From SZUA-36 sp963759155 (GTDB lineage: Bacteria > Pseudomonadota > Gammaproteobacteria > Xanthomonadales > SZUA-36), in contig CAVWXX010000001.1 of assembly GCA_963759155.1 (NCBI GenBank), forward strand, positions 310,001 through 374,000: DNA of 64,000 nucleotides. Direction: 5' to 3'. A program made the position numbers and the translations under genes. The notes beneath the pieces were generated by a model that saw nothing but the letters and a program-made list of their open reading frames with translations, was not told the origin of the DNA and ran no database searches. Below, piece after piece: positions 28,972 to 37,042 of this stretch (position 1 is its first letter; every line of letters begins with the position of its first letter).

Positions 28972-30147
28972 GTGATTAAGAAAATTTTTCACCTGATCCT
29001 GGTGGCGATGTTGGCAAGTACCGCGATGGCACAGGATGTGTCAGTGCGTGCCGACCACCCAGATGAATACGTGGTCGTGAAGGGCGACACTCTTTGGGAT
29101 ATTTCAGGAAAATTCCTGGAACAACCGTGGCAGTGGCCAGCAATTTGGCATGCCAACCCTCAGATTGAAAATCCGCACCTGATCTATCCAGGCGACCGCA
29201 TTTCGCTAGTTTATATTGACGGCCAGCCCAGGTTAGTCGTGAATGGCGGCAAGCAGACCAAGCGTTTGTCACCCGGCATTCGCAAGTCACCACGCGAAGC
29301 GATACCACCAATCGACTGGTCGGCTATCGAGCACTTTGTTACCAATGCCCGTGTACTCATGCCCGGAACTTTTTCTGATCTGCCCTATGTCGTGGCCAAT
29401 GAGAGCCAACGACACATGGCCGCAGAACGGGATTTTACATATGTTCGGGGTCTTGACGGACGTGTCGGCGAGGAATTTGCCATCGTCCGGATGCGTAACA
29501 TCTATTATGATGACAATGGCGTAATGCAGAGAGGAAAGCATCACCGCTATGCCGAACACTGGCGTACCGAGGATGAGTACCCGGATGATATCTGGAATGC
29601 GACCTTGTCATGGCGGAAAAAAGATCCGCCGGTACTGGGTTATGAGTTCTGGGATATCGCAGTAGGACGACTGCTGAAACAAGGTGATCCCGCTATCCTG
29701 GAAATCCAGGGCGGTCGCACCGAGGTCAAAGAAGGTGATTTCATACTGCCGATTGATGACCATGATTATCCAGAGCAGTTGTTACCCCATGCGATGGATT
29801 CAGTTCCGGAAGGAATGGAAGTCATCGCCCTGACCCAGGCCAGGTACGGTGCCGGTCACTACCAGATCGTAGCGATCAGTGGTGGTGAAAATCAGGGAGT
29901 GGAACCCGGCCATGTATTTTCGGCGTTCCGCCCGGGCAAGAGAATTCAGGATGAAGTGAAATACCCAACCGGTAGTTTCGCTGACCAGAAAACACTGAAT
30001 GGCGACAAGGTAACACTACCGGATCAGTACAGTGCCCATATCCTGGTATTCAGGGTCTTTGATGAGGTGAGTTACGCCATCATCATGAACGGCAAACGTC
30101 CGGTCCGTGAACGTGACATTCTGAAGCACCCGGACGAGACAATTTAA
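28972..30147 (+). CDS. LysM-domain envelope protein
   Basis: A 391-residue exported protein: signal peptide (KKIFHLILVAMLASTAMAQ), then one LysM domain (EYVVVKGDTLWDISGKFLEQPWQWPAIWHANPQIENPHLIYPGDRI split across residues about 30-75), then a 300-residue region of unknown function. LysM binds peptidoglycan glycans. This family sits beside def and dprA in many Gammaproteobacteria. GTG 28972 follows a strong GGGGAAAGGA; an upstream ATG at 28921 would spoil the signal peptide. Confidence 0.9.
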   Translation: MIKKIFHLILVAMLASTAMAQDVSVRADHPDEYVVVKGDTLWDISGKFLEQPWQWPAIWHANPQIENPHLIYPGDRISLVYIDGQPRLVVNGGKQTKRLSPGIRKSPREAIPPIDWSAIEHFVTNARVLMPGTFSDLPYVVANESQRHMAAERDFTYVRGLDGRVGEEFAIVRMRNIYYDDNGVMQRGKHHRYAEHWRTEDEYPDDIWNATLSWRKKDPPVLGYEFWDIAVGRLLKQGDPAILEIQGGRTEVKEGDFILPIDDHDYPEQLLPHAMDSVPEGMEVIALTQARYGAGHYQIVAISGGENQGVEPGHVFSAFRPGKRIQDEVKYPTGSFADQKTLNGDKVTLPDQYSAHILVFRVFDEVSYAIIMNGKRPVRERDILKHPDETI

Positions 30148-30276
30148 ACTTACCAGGAACTTATCGGCCTTGACCGAAAAGCCCCTGGCATCACAAAGGG
30201 GGCTGTTACGAAACAACGTGACTGGTTAGTAATTCTGAATGCGCCCTCGCTCGGGGGCGCATCTCTTATCAAGCTT

Positions 30277-31332
30277 ATGGACGCACTGGGCGGAGCCTCG
30301 GCCGTGGCTGCAGCCAGTAGGCGGGACCTGACACGCTTTGGCCTGTCAGACGAAGCAGCATCCGCTATTACCCACCCGGACGAAGCGAAGATCGAATCAG
30401 ACCTGCACTGGCTTGCTGACGCAAACCACCACCTTTTGTGTTGGGACGATGATGACTACCCCATCCTGTTGCGGCGTATCAGCCAGCCGCCCGCTGCCTT
30501 GTTTATAGATGGTGACCCAGGTTGCCTGTGGCAGCCTCAAATTGCGGTGATCGGCAGCCGTAACCCTACTGCAGGCGGGCTTGATCATGCCCGTGACTTT
30601 GCCGCCACGCTTGCGCGCCAGGGCATGACCATCACCAGCGGTCTGGCCAGCGGTATTGATACGGCAAGCCACATGGCAGCCATGGATGTGGGTGCATTAA
30701 CCATCGCCGTTAACGGCACAGGTCTGGACAAGGTCTATCCGCGCAGCAGTCTTGGTGTTGCCGAGCGTATCCGGACACAAGGCGCCATGGTGTCGGAATT
30801 ACCACTGGGCTCACCACCAAAACGCCAGCATTTCCCGTCCCGCAACAGGATCATCTCAGGTTTAAGCCTGGCTGTTTTAGTCATTGAGGCCGGCCTCAAC
30901 AGCGGCACCCTGATAACTGCACGTAAAGCTGCAGAACAGGGACGCGATGTATTCGCCTTGCCCGGCTCGCTGAACAATCCCATGGCGAAAGGTTGCCACC
31001 GCCTTATCCGGGAGGGCGCGCGACTGGTGGAAACAACATCTGACATCATGCAGGAACTGGGTCCGGTCGCCGCAGAACTTCAAATGGAGATTCGTCAACG
31101 GCTAGACCTTGCTGATGACAGCCCGGAAAAACCGGTCAAGATTCAACAAACCCTGTTGGACGATAGCGACTATCGCAGTGTGTGGGGTGTCCTGTCCTTT
31201 GATCCCAAGCCCGTGGACGTCATCATTGAACAAACAGGCTTCAGTGCCCGTGAAATATCCTCCATGCTTTTGATGATGGAGCTCAAAGGCCTGATAAAAA
31301 ATCATGGTAACGGCCGATATGTACGTGTTTGA
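30277..31332 (+). CDS. dprA: DNA processing protein DprA (5' end probably frame-broken)
   Basis: DprA/Smf loads RecA on incoming single-stranded DNA during transformation. The Rossmann core is clear: IAVIGSRNPTAGGLDHARDFAATLARQG, TITSGLASGIDTASHMAAM, GTGLDKVYPRSS, HFPSRNRIISGLS and VIEAGLNSGTLITARKAAEQGRDVFALPGS, then a C-terminal winged-helix. The conserved N-terminal part (DWLVILNAPSLGGASLIKLMDALGG) starts upstream of the first ATG at 30277, at about 30220, with no ATG, GTG or TTG in frame. A TTG at 30170, with AGGAA ten bases upstream, opens another frame and would join if one C were missing near 30216. I list the unambiguous part only. Confidence 0.93.
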   Translation: MDALGGASAVAAASRRDLTRFGLSDEAASAITHPDEAKIESDLHWLADANHHLLCWDDDDYPILLRRISQPPAALFIDGDPGCLWQPQIAVIGSRNPTAGGLDHARDFAATLARQGMTITSGLASGIDTASHMAAMDVGALTIAVNGTGLDKVYPRSSLGVAERIRTQGAMVSELPLGSPPKRQHFPSRNRIISGLSLAVLVIEAGLNSGTLITARKAAEQGRDVFALPGSLNNPMAKGCHRLIREGARLVETTSDIMQELGPVAAELQMEIRQRLDLADDSPEKPVKIQQTLLDDSDYRSVWGVLSFDPKPVDVIIEQTGFSAREISSMLLMMELKGLIKNHGNGRYVRV

Positions 31333-31539
31333 GCTTGAAAATGCTGTTTGAGGCCCAAACTGCGACAGGTGTATCTTGGGTTAATTTCTCAATTTGATTC
31401 ACTATTCCGACAGTGTTCGGCGTAAATGTGCATTGACGCTGGGATCAGTCTCAGCCATGCTGTGACCATAAACCGGAGAGGATTTCGACGGGTAAGCGCC
31501 ACGGCAAACTACCGGTCAATAGTAATAAAAGGCCTGATA

Positions 31540-32016
31540 ATGAAAGAAAATGTACTCGACGTGCTGATGTTTCTCTTTGAGAATTATTTGTACGACGAAC
31601 CCGAAGAAACACCCGACAGAGACTCTTTAGAGGAAAACCTTCACCAGGCGGGTTTCACCAATGGTGAAATACAAAAGGCCTTTAATTGGCTGGACGGCCT
31701 GGCGGAACAGCGCCACCAACCAGACCTGTTTCAGGATAACAACCGGCCCATTCGTGTTTATGTCGAATCAGAGATCGCGCGACTGGACACCGAGTGCCGG
31801 GACTTCCTGATGTACCTCGAAAACATTGGTATCGTGGATGCTCAGCGTCGCGAACTGGTTCTTGACCGCGTGTTGGCTTTGGAAACCGATGAAATTGCCC
31901 TGGAAGATGTGAAGTGGGTTGTACTGATGGTGCTGTTCAACCAACCGGGTCAGGAAGCAAATTTTGCCTGGATGGAAGATTTGATGTTTGACACTGAACA
32001 GGAATATCGGCACTAA
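31540..32016 (+). CDS. smg: Smg family protein (DUF494)
   Basis: A 158-residue acidic cytoplasmic protein of the Smg/DUF494 family, regularly found between dprA and topA; function unknown. It starts MKENVLDVLMFLFENY and has RVYVESEIARLDTECRDFLMYLENIGIVDAQRRELVLDRVLAL and the terminal FAWMEDLMF. ATG 31540 has AAAGG about 8 bases upstream; an ORF extension back to 31426 has no homology. Confidence 0.94.
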   Translation: MKENVLDVLMFLFENYLYDEPEETPDRDSLEENLHQAGFTNGEIQKAFNWLDGLAEQRHQPDLFQDNNRPIRVYVESEIARLDTECRDFLMYLENIGIVDAQRRELVLDRVLALETDEIALEDVKWVVLMVLFNQPGQEANFAWMEDLMFDTEQEYRH

Positions 32017-32083
32017 TAATATAGGGGGGCCGACCAATACATGCGGTCCGACTGTTACTAATAACTCTACCAACTGGAGAAAT

Positions 32084-32123
32084 ATGCCATCCGAAGCAGC
32101 TCTGCCTTGCAGGTAGATGGCAT
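32084..32123. repeat. Inverted repeat in the smg-topA gap
   Basis: ATGCCATC (32084-32091) and GATGGCAT (32116-32123) are exact reverse complements around a 24-base loop, followed by TTGTTT and 17 bases before the topA ATG. It could be a weak smg terminator or a leader structure for topA; the long loop makes a classic terminator less likely. Confidence 0.45.
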
Positions 32124-32139
32124 TTGTTTGAACTGAAAT

Positions 32140-34554
32140 ATGGCTAAAAACCTACTCATTGTTGAATCGCCGGCTAAGGCGAAAACCATTAACAGGTACC
32201 TTGGAAGTGATTTCGAGGTGCTTGCCTCCTATGGTCATGTGCGTGATCTGCCGTCCAAGGACGGTGCCGTCGATACCGACAATGATTTCAATATGCGTTA
32301 TGAACTGAGCGAAGGCAGCAAGAAGCATGTCGATGCAATTGTAAAAGCGACGAGAAAGGCTGAGGCGGTCTACCTCGCAACCGATCTCGACCGCGAGGGT
32401 GAGGCCATATCCTGGCACATTTACGAGATTCTTAAAGACAAGAAACTGACTGAGAAAATTCCCTTTTACCGGGTTGAATTCTCGGAGATTACAAAGCATG
32501 CCATCCAGGAAGCGGTGGCCAATCCACGCGAGCTTTCAATGGACCTCGTAAATGCACAGCAAGCAAGACGTGCGCTTGACCACTTGGTCGGATTTAATCT
32601 GTCACCATTGCTCTGGAAAAAAATAAAGCCCGGGTTGTCCGCAGGCAGGGTTCAAAGCCCGGCTTTGCGTATGATCGTTGAACGGGAACGCGAAATCGAA
32701 GCATTCAAGGCCCAGGAATACTGGACGATTGAAGCTGACCTGAAAAAAGCCGACCACGCATTTTCAGCCAACCTGGTGCGTCTGGACGGTGAAAAATACC
32801 GCCAGTTCGATATCCAGGACGAAGAACGGGCAACCGCTGTCCGCGATCAGCTACTCGCTGATGCCAACGGCCAGCTAAAGGCGGACCGGATTACCCGTAA
32901 AGAACGAAAACGCCGGCCTGCACCACCATTTATAACATCGACATTACAGCAGGACGCCTCGCGAAAACTCAGGTTCTCAGCGCAGAAAACCATGCGCACG
33001 GCGCAATCCCTGTATGAAGGAATCGAGATCAATGGGGAAACTGAAGGTCTGATCACCTATATGCGTACCGATTCGGTCATGCTCTCCAATGATGCGCTGG
33101 CCGATATCCGCGCACAGATCGTCGATCAATTTGGCCCGGACTATTTGCCAGAGAAGGCAAATTTCTATAAGACCAAATCAAAAAATGCCCAGGAAGCACA
33201 TGAGGCGATTCGCCCGACCTCCGCCAGGCTGGTGCCTGAAAAAATCAAAAAAAGCCTGACCAGCGACCAGTTCCGTCTCTATGAACTGATCTGGAAACGC
33301 ACCCTCGCCTGCCAGATGACGCCGGCAAAAATGGATACGGTTGCGGTTGAGTTTGACTGTGGTGCGAAGGCCAGCTTCCGTGCCAATGGCTCAGTTATTA
33401 CATTCCCCGGCTTTCTTGCCGCCTATGAAGTATCAAAACCTGAAAGCGACAAGAAAAACGAAAGCCAGCTTCCGGATATGAAAGAAGGCGACGTTCTGAA
33501 GCTTGAAGAAATCCGGTCTGAACAGCATTTCACAGAGCCACCACCCCGATACTCCGAGGCCAGCCTTGTCAAGGCCATGGAGGAATATGGTATCGGCAGG
33601 CCATCAACCTATGCCAGCATCATGTCGACGCTGGTAAGAAGGTATTACGTCGAGCTGGAAAACCGCCGCTTCAGGCCCACCAATACGGGCCGGGTCGTGG
33701 AACGCTTTCTTGAAAACCACTTCAATGAATACGTGGACTACGAGTTCACCGCTCGCCTGGAAGACGAGCTGGATGAAGTTTCCCGTGGTGAGCTGGACTG
33801 GGTGCCATTGCTTAGATCATTCTGGAAGCCTTTTAGCGAGAGGGTGACCAGGAAAGGTGAGGATGTCGATGCCCGCGAAGCGAAGGGCACACGTATTTTG
33901 GGCACAGATCCAAAATCCGGCAAACCATTATCTGTCCGTCTTGGCCGTTATGGACCCCACGCCCAGATCGGCACAATGGATGATGAAGAGAAACCTGCTT
34001 TTGCAGGTCTCAGGCCCGGGCAGAACCTCGAGACCATAACCTTCGAAGAGGCGCTTGAATTATTTAAGTTGCCACGCGAACTGGGTGTAACACCCGAAGG
34101 CGAAAAAGTGTTTGCCTCAATCGGACGTTTTGGCCCGTTCATCCGCTTTGACAAAAAATTTGTCTCATTGAAAGATATCGACCCGCATGAAGTCACGCTG
34201 GAACAGGCACTGGTGTTGATCGCAGAGAAAAAAGAATTCGAAGCCAACCGCATCATCAAAACATTTGAGGGCACTGATATCCAGGTTTTGCGCGGTCGTT
34301 ATGGGCCGTACATTACCGATGGCAATAAAAATGCGCGTATGCCAAAAGATCGCGAACCGGAATCACTGACACAGGCAGAGTGTGAAGAGTTAATCGCGGC
34401 AGCACCCGATCGTAAGCGCGGCAAAAAGAAAACGGCTAAGAAAAAAGTAGCCAAAAAGAAAGCGACGCGCAAAAAGACAAGCGGTAAAAAGAAAACCAGC
34501 AAAAAGAAAACAACCAAGAAGAAAACCGCAAAAAAGAAAACTGCAAAGAAATGA
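32140..34554 (+). CDS. topA: DNA topoisomerase I with lysine-rich tail
   Basis: An 804-residue type IA topoisomerase relaxing negative supercoils. Toprim: LLIVESPAKAKTI at the start and ATDLDREGEAISWHI. The active-site Tyr lies in GLITYMRTDS (about residue 306). The C-terminal half has short topoisomerase repeats (LGRYGPHAQIG, IGRFGPFIRFDKKF, GRYGPYITDGNKNARMP) in place of the Cys4 zinc fingers of E. coli TopA. The last 45 residues are nearly all Lys, Thr, Ala and Ser (KKTAKKKVAKKKATRKKT...), a disordered DNA-binding tail like those of actinobacterial and alphaproteobacterial enzymes. The order smg-topA-tsaC is conserved. Confidence 0.97.
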   Translation: MAKNLLIVESPAKAKTINRYLGSDFEVLASYGHVRDLPSKDGAVDTDNDFNMRYELSEGSKKHVDAIVKATRKAEAVYLATDLDREGEAISWHIYEILKDKKLTEKIPFYRVEFSEITKHAIQEAVANPRELSMDLVNAQQARRALDHLVGFNLSPLLWKKIKPGLSAGRVQSPALRMIVEREREIEAFKAQEYWTIEADLKKADHAFSANLVRLDGEKYRQFDIQDEERATAVRDQLLADANGQLKADRITRKERKRRPAPPFITSTLQQDASRKLRFSAQKTMRTAQSLYEGIEINGETEGLITYMRTDSVMLSNDALADIRAQIVDQFGPDYLPEKANFYKTKSKNAQEAHEAIRPTSARLVPEKIKKSLTSDQFRLYELIWKRTLACQMTPAKMDTVAVEFDCGAKASFRANGSVITFPGFLAAYEVSKPESDKKNESQLPDMKEGDVLKLEEIRSEQHFTEPPPRYSEASLVKAMEEYGIGRPSTYASIMSTLVRRYYVELENRRFRPTNTGRVVERFLENHFNEYVDYEFTARLEDELDEVSRGELDWVPLLRSFWKPFSERVTRKGEDVDAREAKGTRILGTDPKSGKPLSVRLGRYGPHAQIGTMDDEEKPAFAGLRPGQNLETITFEEALELFKLPRELGVTPEGEKVFASIGRFGPFIRFDKKFVSLKDIDPHEVTLEQALVLIAEKKEFEANRIIKTFEGTDIQVLRGRYGPYITDGNKNARMPKDREPESLTQAECEELIAAAPDRKRGKKKTAKKKVAKKKATRKKTSGKKKTSKKKTTKKKTAKKKTAKK

Positions 34555-34582
34555 TTAACGGCCGTCAAAGTACCAGCTAACC

Positions 34583-35149
34583 ATGATTGTCCAATCACTG
34601 CTCGACACTGCCACAGCGGTAGAACGGCTTCAGGCTGGTCTTGTCATTGCCTACCCCACAGAAGCTGTTTTCGGGCTGGGTTGTGACCCGGCCAATGAAT
34701 CAGCTGTTCGCAAGCTTTTATTACTCAAGGGTCGCCACGAATCCGCTGGCCTGGTCCTGATCGCAAGTGAGTTTTCGCAACTGAAACCCTGGATCGCCGA
34801 CGTTAAAAAAGCACTGGTGGAAAAAGCCATGCAAACCTGGCCGGGCCCTGTAACCTGGCTATTCCCGCGCGCCGCAGGTGTTCCCGATTACGTTGCGGGC
34901 AAGCATAAAACGGTCGCTGTACGCATAACTGCCCACGAACCCAGCCGAAAACTATGCACGGCCTTTGGTTCAGCACTGGTTTCAACAAGCGCAAATCACA
35001 CATCCGCCGAACCAGCCCGCAGCGCGGAAGAGGTGCAGTCATATTTTGGCTCCGGCATCGCCGGCATTCTCGCCGGCGACCTGGGTAGCGGTGACAAGCC
35101 CAGTGAAATACGTGACCTTGTGAGCAGCAAAATCATCAGACAGGGCTAA
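34583..35149 (+). CDS. tsaC: L-threonylcarbamoyladenylate synthase TsaC
   Basis: A 188-residue YrdC-domain protein that makes threonylcarbamoyl-AMP for tRNA t6A37. Seen: AGLVIAYPTEAVFGLGCDP (the KxR/S-type binding cleft), LLLLKGRHESAGLVLIA, WPGPVTWLFPRA, VAVRITAHEP and ALVSTSANHTSAEPA. Its length matches short TsaC rather than the longer Sua5. It follows topA by 28 bases. The partner enzyme tsaD is at 14.2 kb. Confidence 0.96.
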   Translation: MIVQSLLDTATAVERLQAGLVIAYPTEAVFGLGCDPANESAVRKLLLLKGRHESAGLVLIASEFSQLKPWIADVKKALVEKAMQTWPGPVTWLFPRAAGVPDYVAGKHKTVAVRITAHEPSRKLCTAFGSALVSTSANHTSAEPARSAEEVQSYFGSGIAGILAGDLGSGDKPSEIRDLVSSKIIRQG

Positions 35150-35180
35150 ACCTGCCTACATCACCTGAATGGATTAAATT

Positions 35181-36107
35181 ATGTCAATTGAACGGGTTAA
35201 AGAATATTTGCTCGGACTACAGGACGATATCTGTCTTGGTCTGGAGAATGCAGACGGCGAGACTCGTTTCGAAGAAGATCTGTGGCAACGCGAAGCAGGG
35301 GGTGGAGGCCGAACACGGGTTCTCGAACAGGGCGCTGTCTTTGAGCAGGCAGGCGTCAATTTCTCACACGTCTTTGGCAACCGTCTCCCACCATCGGCAA
35401 CCGCAGCAAGACCCGAACTCGAAGGCCGTGATTTTCAGGCGATGGGTATTTCACTCGTCATTCACCCACGAAACCCCTATGTGCCGACCAGCCACGCCAA
35501 TATTCGATTCTTCATCGCCAACAAGCCCGGTGCTGAAGCGGGTGACGAAGATGGTTCAATATGGTGGTTTGGCGGCGGCTACGACCTGACGCCCTACTAC
35601 CCGAACCTGGAAGATGTGGTCCACTGGCACAAAACCGTCAAGGATACCTGTGATCCGTTTGGTGACGATGTCTATCCCCGTTACAAAAAATGGTGCGATG
35701 ATTATTTCTACCTGAAGCACCGCAATGAAACCCGTGGTGTTGGCGGTTTGTTTTTCGACGACCTGAACGAATGGGGTTTCGAGCGCTGTTTTGATTTCAT
35801 GCAAACCATCGGCAACAGCTATCTGCCAGCCTACTTACCCATCGTGGAGAATCGCAAGGGCACGGCATACGGTGAACGTGAACGGGCGTTCCAACTTTAC
35901 CGACGCGGCCGTTACGTCGAATTTAACCTGGTCTACGACCGGGGAACCCTCTTTGGCCTGCAGTCAGGTGGCCGCACCGAGTCGATACTGATGTCACTCC
36001 CGCCGGTGGTTAACTGGCGATACAACTACCAGCCTGAAGAAGGTTCTGCCGAAGCGGAACTGAATAACTACCTTAGACCGCGGGATTGGTTGCAAGAAAC
36101 GGCCTGA
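35181..36107 (+). CDS. hemF: Oxygen-dependent coproporphyrinogen III oxidase
   Basis: A 308-residue haem-synthesis enzyme that decarboxylates coproporphyrinogen III with O2. Family blocks: WQREAGGGGRTRVLEQGAVFEQAGVNFSHV (split), SLVIHPRNPYVPTSHANIRFF, WWFGGGYDLTPYYP, GVGGLFFDDLNEWGFE, RRGRYVEFNLVYDRGT and GLQSGGRTESILMSLPP. Full length. It implies aerobic growth. It closes the dprA-smg-topA-tsaC-hemF series; hemB is at 42.6 kb. Confidence 0.98.
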   Translation: MSIERVKEYLLGLQDDICLGLENADGETRFEEDLWQREAGGGGRTRVLEQGAVFEQAGVNFSHVFGNRLPPSATAARPELEGRDFQAMGISLVIHPRNPYVPTSHANIRFFIANKPGAEAGDEDGSIWWFGGGYDLTPYYPNLEDVVHWHKTVKDTCDPFGDDVYPRYKKWCDDYFYLKHRNETRGVGGLFFDDLNEWGFERCFDFMQTIGNSYLPAYLPIVENRKGTAYGERERAFQLYRRGRYVEFNLVYDRGTLFGLQSGGRTESILMSLPPVVNWRYNYQPEEGSAEAELNNYLRPRDWLQETA

Positions 36108-36301
36108 AACTCAAGTTATGAATTCCCGATTTGTGATGGAGATTCCGTTAGTTCGCTTTTGATGCTGAAGCTTTCTTTCTGCAGAGCTGGAGATGCCGGG
36201 AAGTCCATTGTCTTATCGGGAAAGGTGCCGTGCGCGAGCCAGTATAACGAATAATTCTGGAGCCATGCTTACTGGATTCTGCACGGAGGGGGACGCTGCG
36301 A

Positions 36302-36394
36302 TGTGTATTGTCTTACCAGGACTCGCTCAAGCACGTCCTGTGTCGCTCGATACTCGGCTTCCTGCCTCGTACGGTCCTGCTAAGACAATACACA
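36302..36394. repeat. Long inverted repeat 1
   Basis: Arms 36302-36322 and 36374-36394 match as reverse complements at 20 of 21 positions; the left arm begins TGTGTATTGTCTTA and the right arm ends TAAGACAATACACA. The 51-base centre contains AGCACGTCCTGTGTCGCTC. The outer flanks match only loosely. It looks like a dispersed intergenic element rather than a terminator. Confidence 0.75.
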
Positions 36395-36542
36395 CCCCAG
36401 CTCAACATCAAACGACGTGCATCTCTCAAGAACACTAAACCCAAGCTTTTTGCATAAAGCCTGCCACGCTACTAAGTTCAGGTACTAGCGACCATACCTG
36501 CCAGAAACCATTGACACCCGCATTGGTGCAGAGCCGAGGGGG

Positions 36543-36636
36543 TGCAGTAGCTTATGCCGGGACCTTGAGCGACAGGGATGTCGCGACAGAGCCTATAGGG
36601 ACATACTCGCGGCGTGTCCCGGCATAAGCTACTGCA
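36543..36636. repeat. Long inverted repeat 2 (perfect 21-base arms)
   Basis: Arms 36543-36563 (TGCAGTAGCTTATGCC then GGGAC) and 36616-36636 are exact reverse complements, and imperfect pairing continues outside them. The centre holds nested palindromes: GCGACA GGGA TGTCGC (about 36570-36585), and GGGACA (36598-36603) with TGTCCC (36615-36620), the latter overlapping the right arm. Together these could form a branched structure. No transposase is present; a MITE or REP-type element is possible. Confidence 0.8.
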
Positions 36637-36851
36637 TGGCCTTGGCTTCCCCAATGAGCAATGGTTTTTAACCGTTTAGTCCTGACACAAGGTACCGCAA
36701 AGCCTCGGCTTCCCGATCAATCAAAAAACGGTACTGTTAACCAATAACATAGCTGTGCAAAGCACACAATCGCACCGCGCATCCTGTGCTTAACCGTTCA
36801 TGGCCCAGGCCAACCTCTCGACCGGTTCCGGTCTCACCGTCTCCTGAACAT

Positions 36852-36882
36852 AAAAAAACCCCACCGGAAAACCGGCGGGGTT
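36852..36882 (-). terminator. Rho-independent terminator downstream of polA
   Basis: On the minus strand: AACCCC, G, CCGG, loop TTTT, CCGG, T, GGGGTT followed by a run of T (TTTTTTTA). A strong terminator about 160 bases beyond the polA stop. Confidence 0.9.
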
Positions 36883-36975
36883 CAAAAATGGTGTCGGTTT
36901 GGGGGAAATGACCGATACCGTGGTTCGCTAAGGGATGCGAACCGGACTGTTAGTGAACAGTCATAAATTAAGACA
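36852..36975 (-). ncRNA. Candidate small RNA downstream of polA
   Basis: Between the polA stop and the terminator, the minus strand can fold into consecutive hairpins: ACTGTT/AACAGT (36946-36961), GGTTCGC/GCGAACC (36922-36943, perfect 7-bp stem), GGTATCGGT/ACCGACACC (36890-36919, 8 of 9 pairs, with C-rich loop CATTTCCCCCAA), then the terminator. Spot 42 of E. coli and ErsA of Pseudomonas lie at this place behind polA. I do not see sequence identity with either and found no clear promoter, so it could also be a structured polA 3' UTR. Confidence 0.45.
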
Positions 36976-37042
36976 GGTTTGTAATTATTTGGTTCAAATG
37001 CGTAGTTAAATTTTCAATGAAAATTCCGGTTGATATCTTGCA

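Larger units (their letters stand above)
36108..36851. other. Gene-free region with inverted repeats
   Basis: About 740 bases with no convincing gene. The only notable open frame (36193-36438) lies across a palindrome and has no protein-like features. It contains two long inverted repeats (36302-36394 and 36543-36636). The rest shows no recognisable promoter, tRNA or terminator. Confidence 0.7.

Noticed and set aside
34430..34554. AAGAAAAC-type tandem repeat at the topA 3' end
   Set aside because: It encodes the lysine-rich protein tail; no separate DNA element needed.
36193..36438. 81-codon open frame in the gene-free region
   Set aside because: It runs across an inverted repeat, has no recognised domain or ribosome-binding site, and its composition reflects the palindrome.
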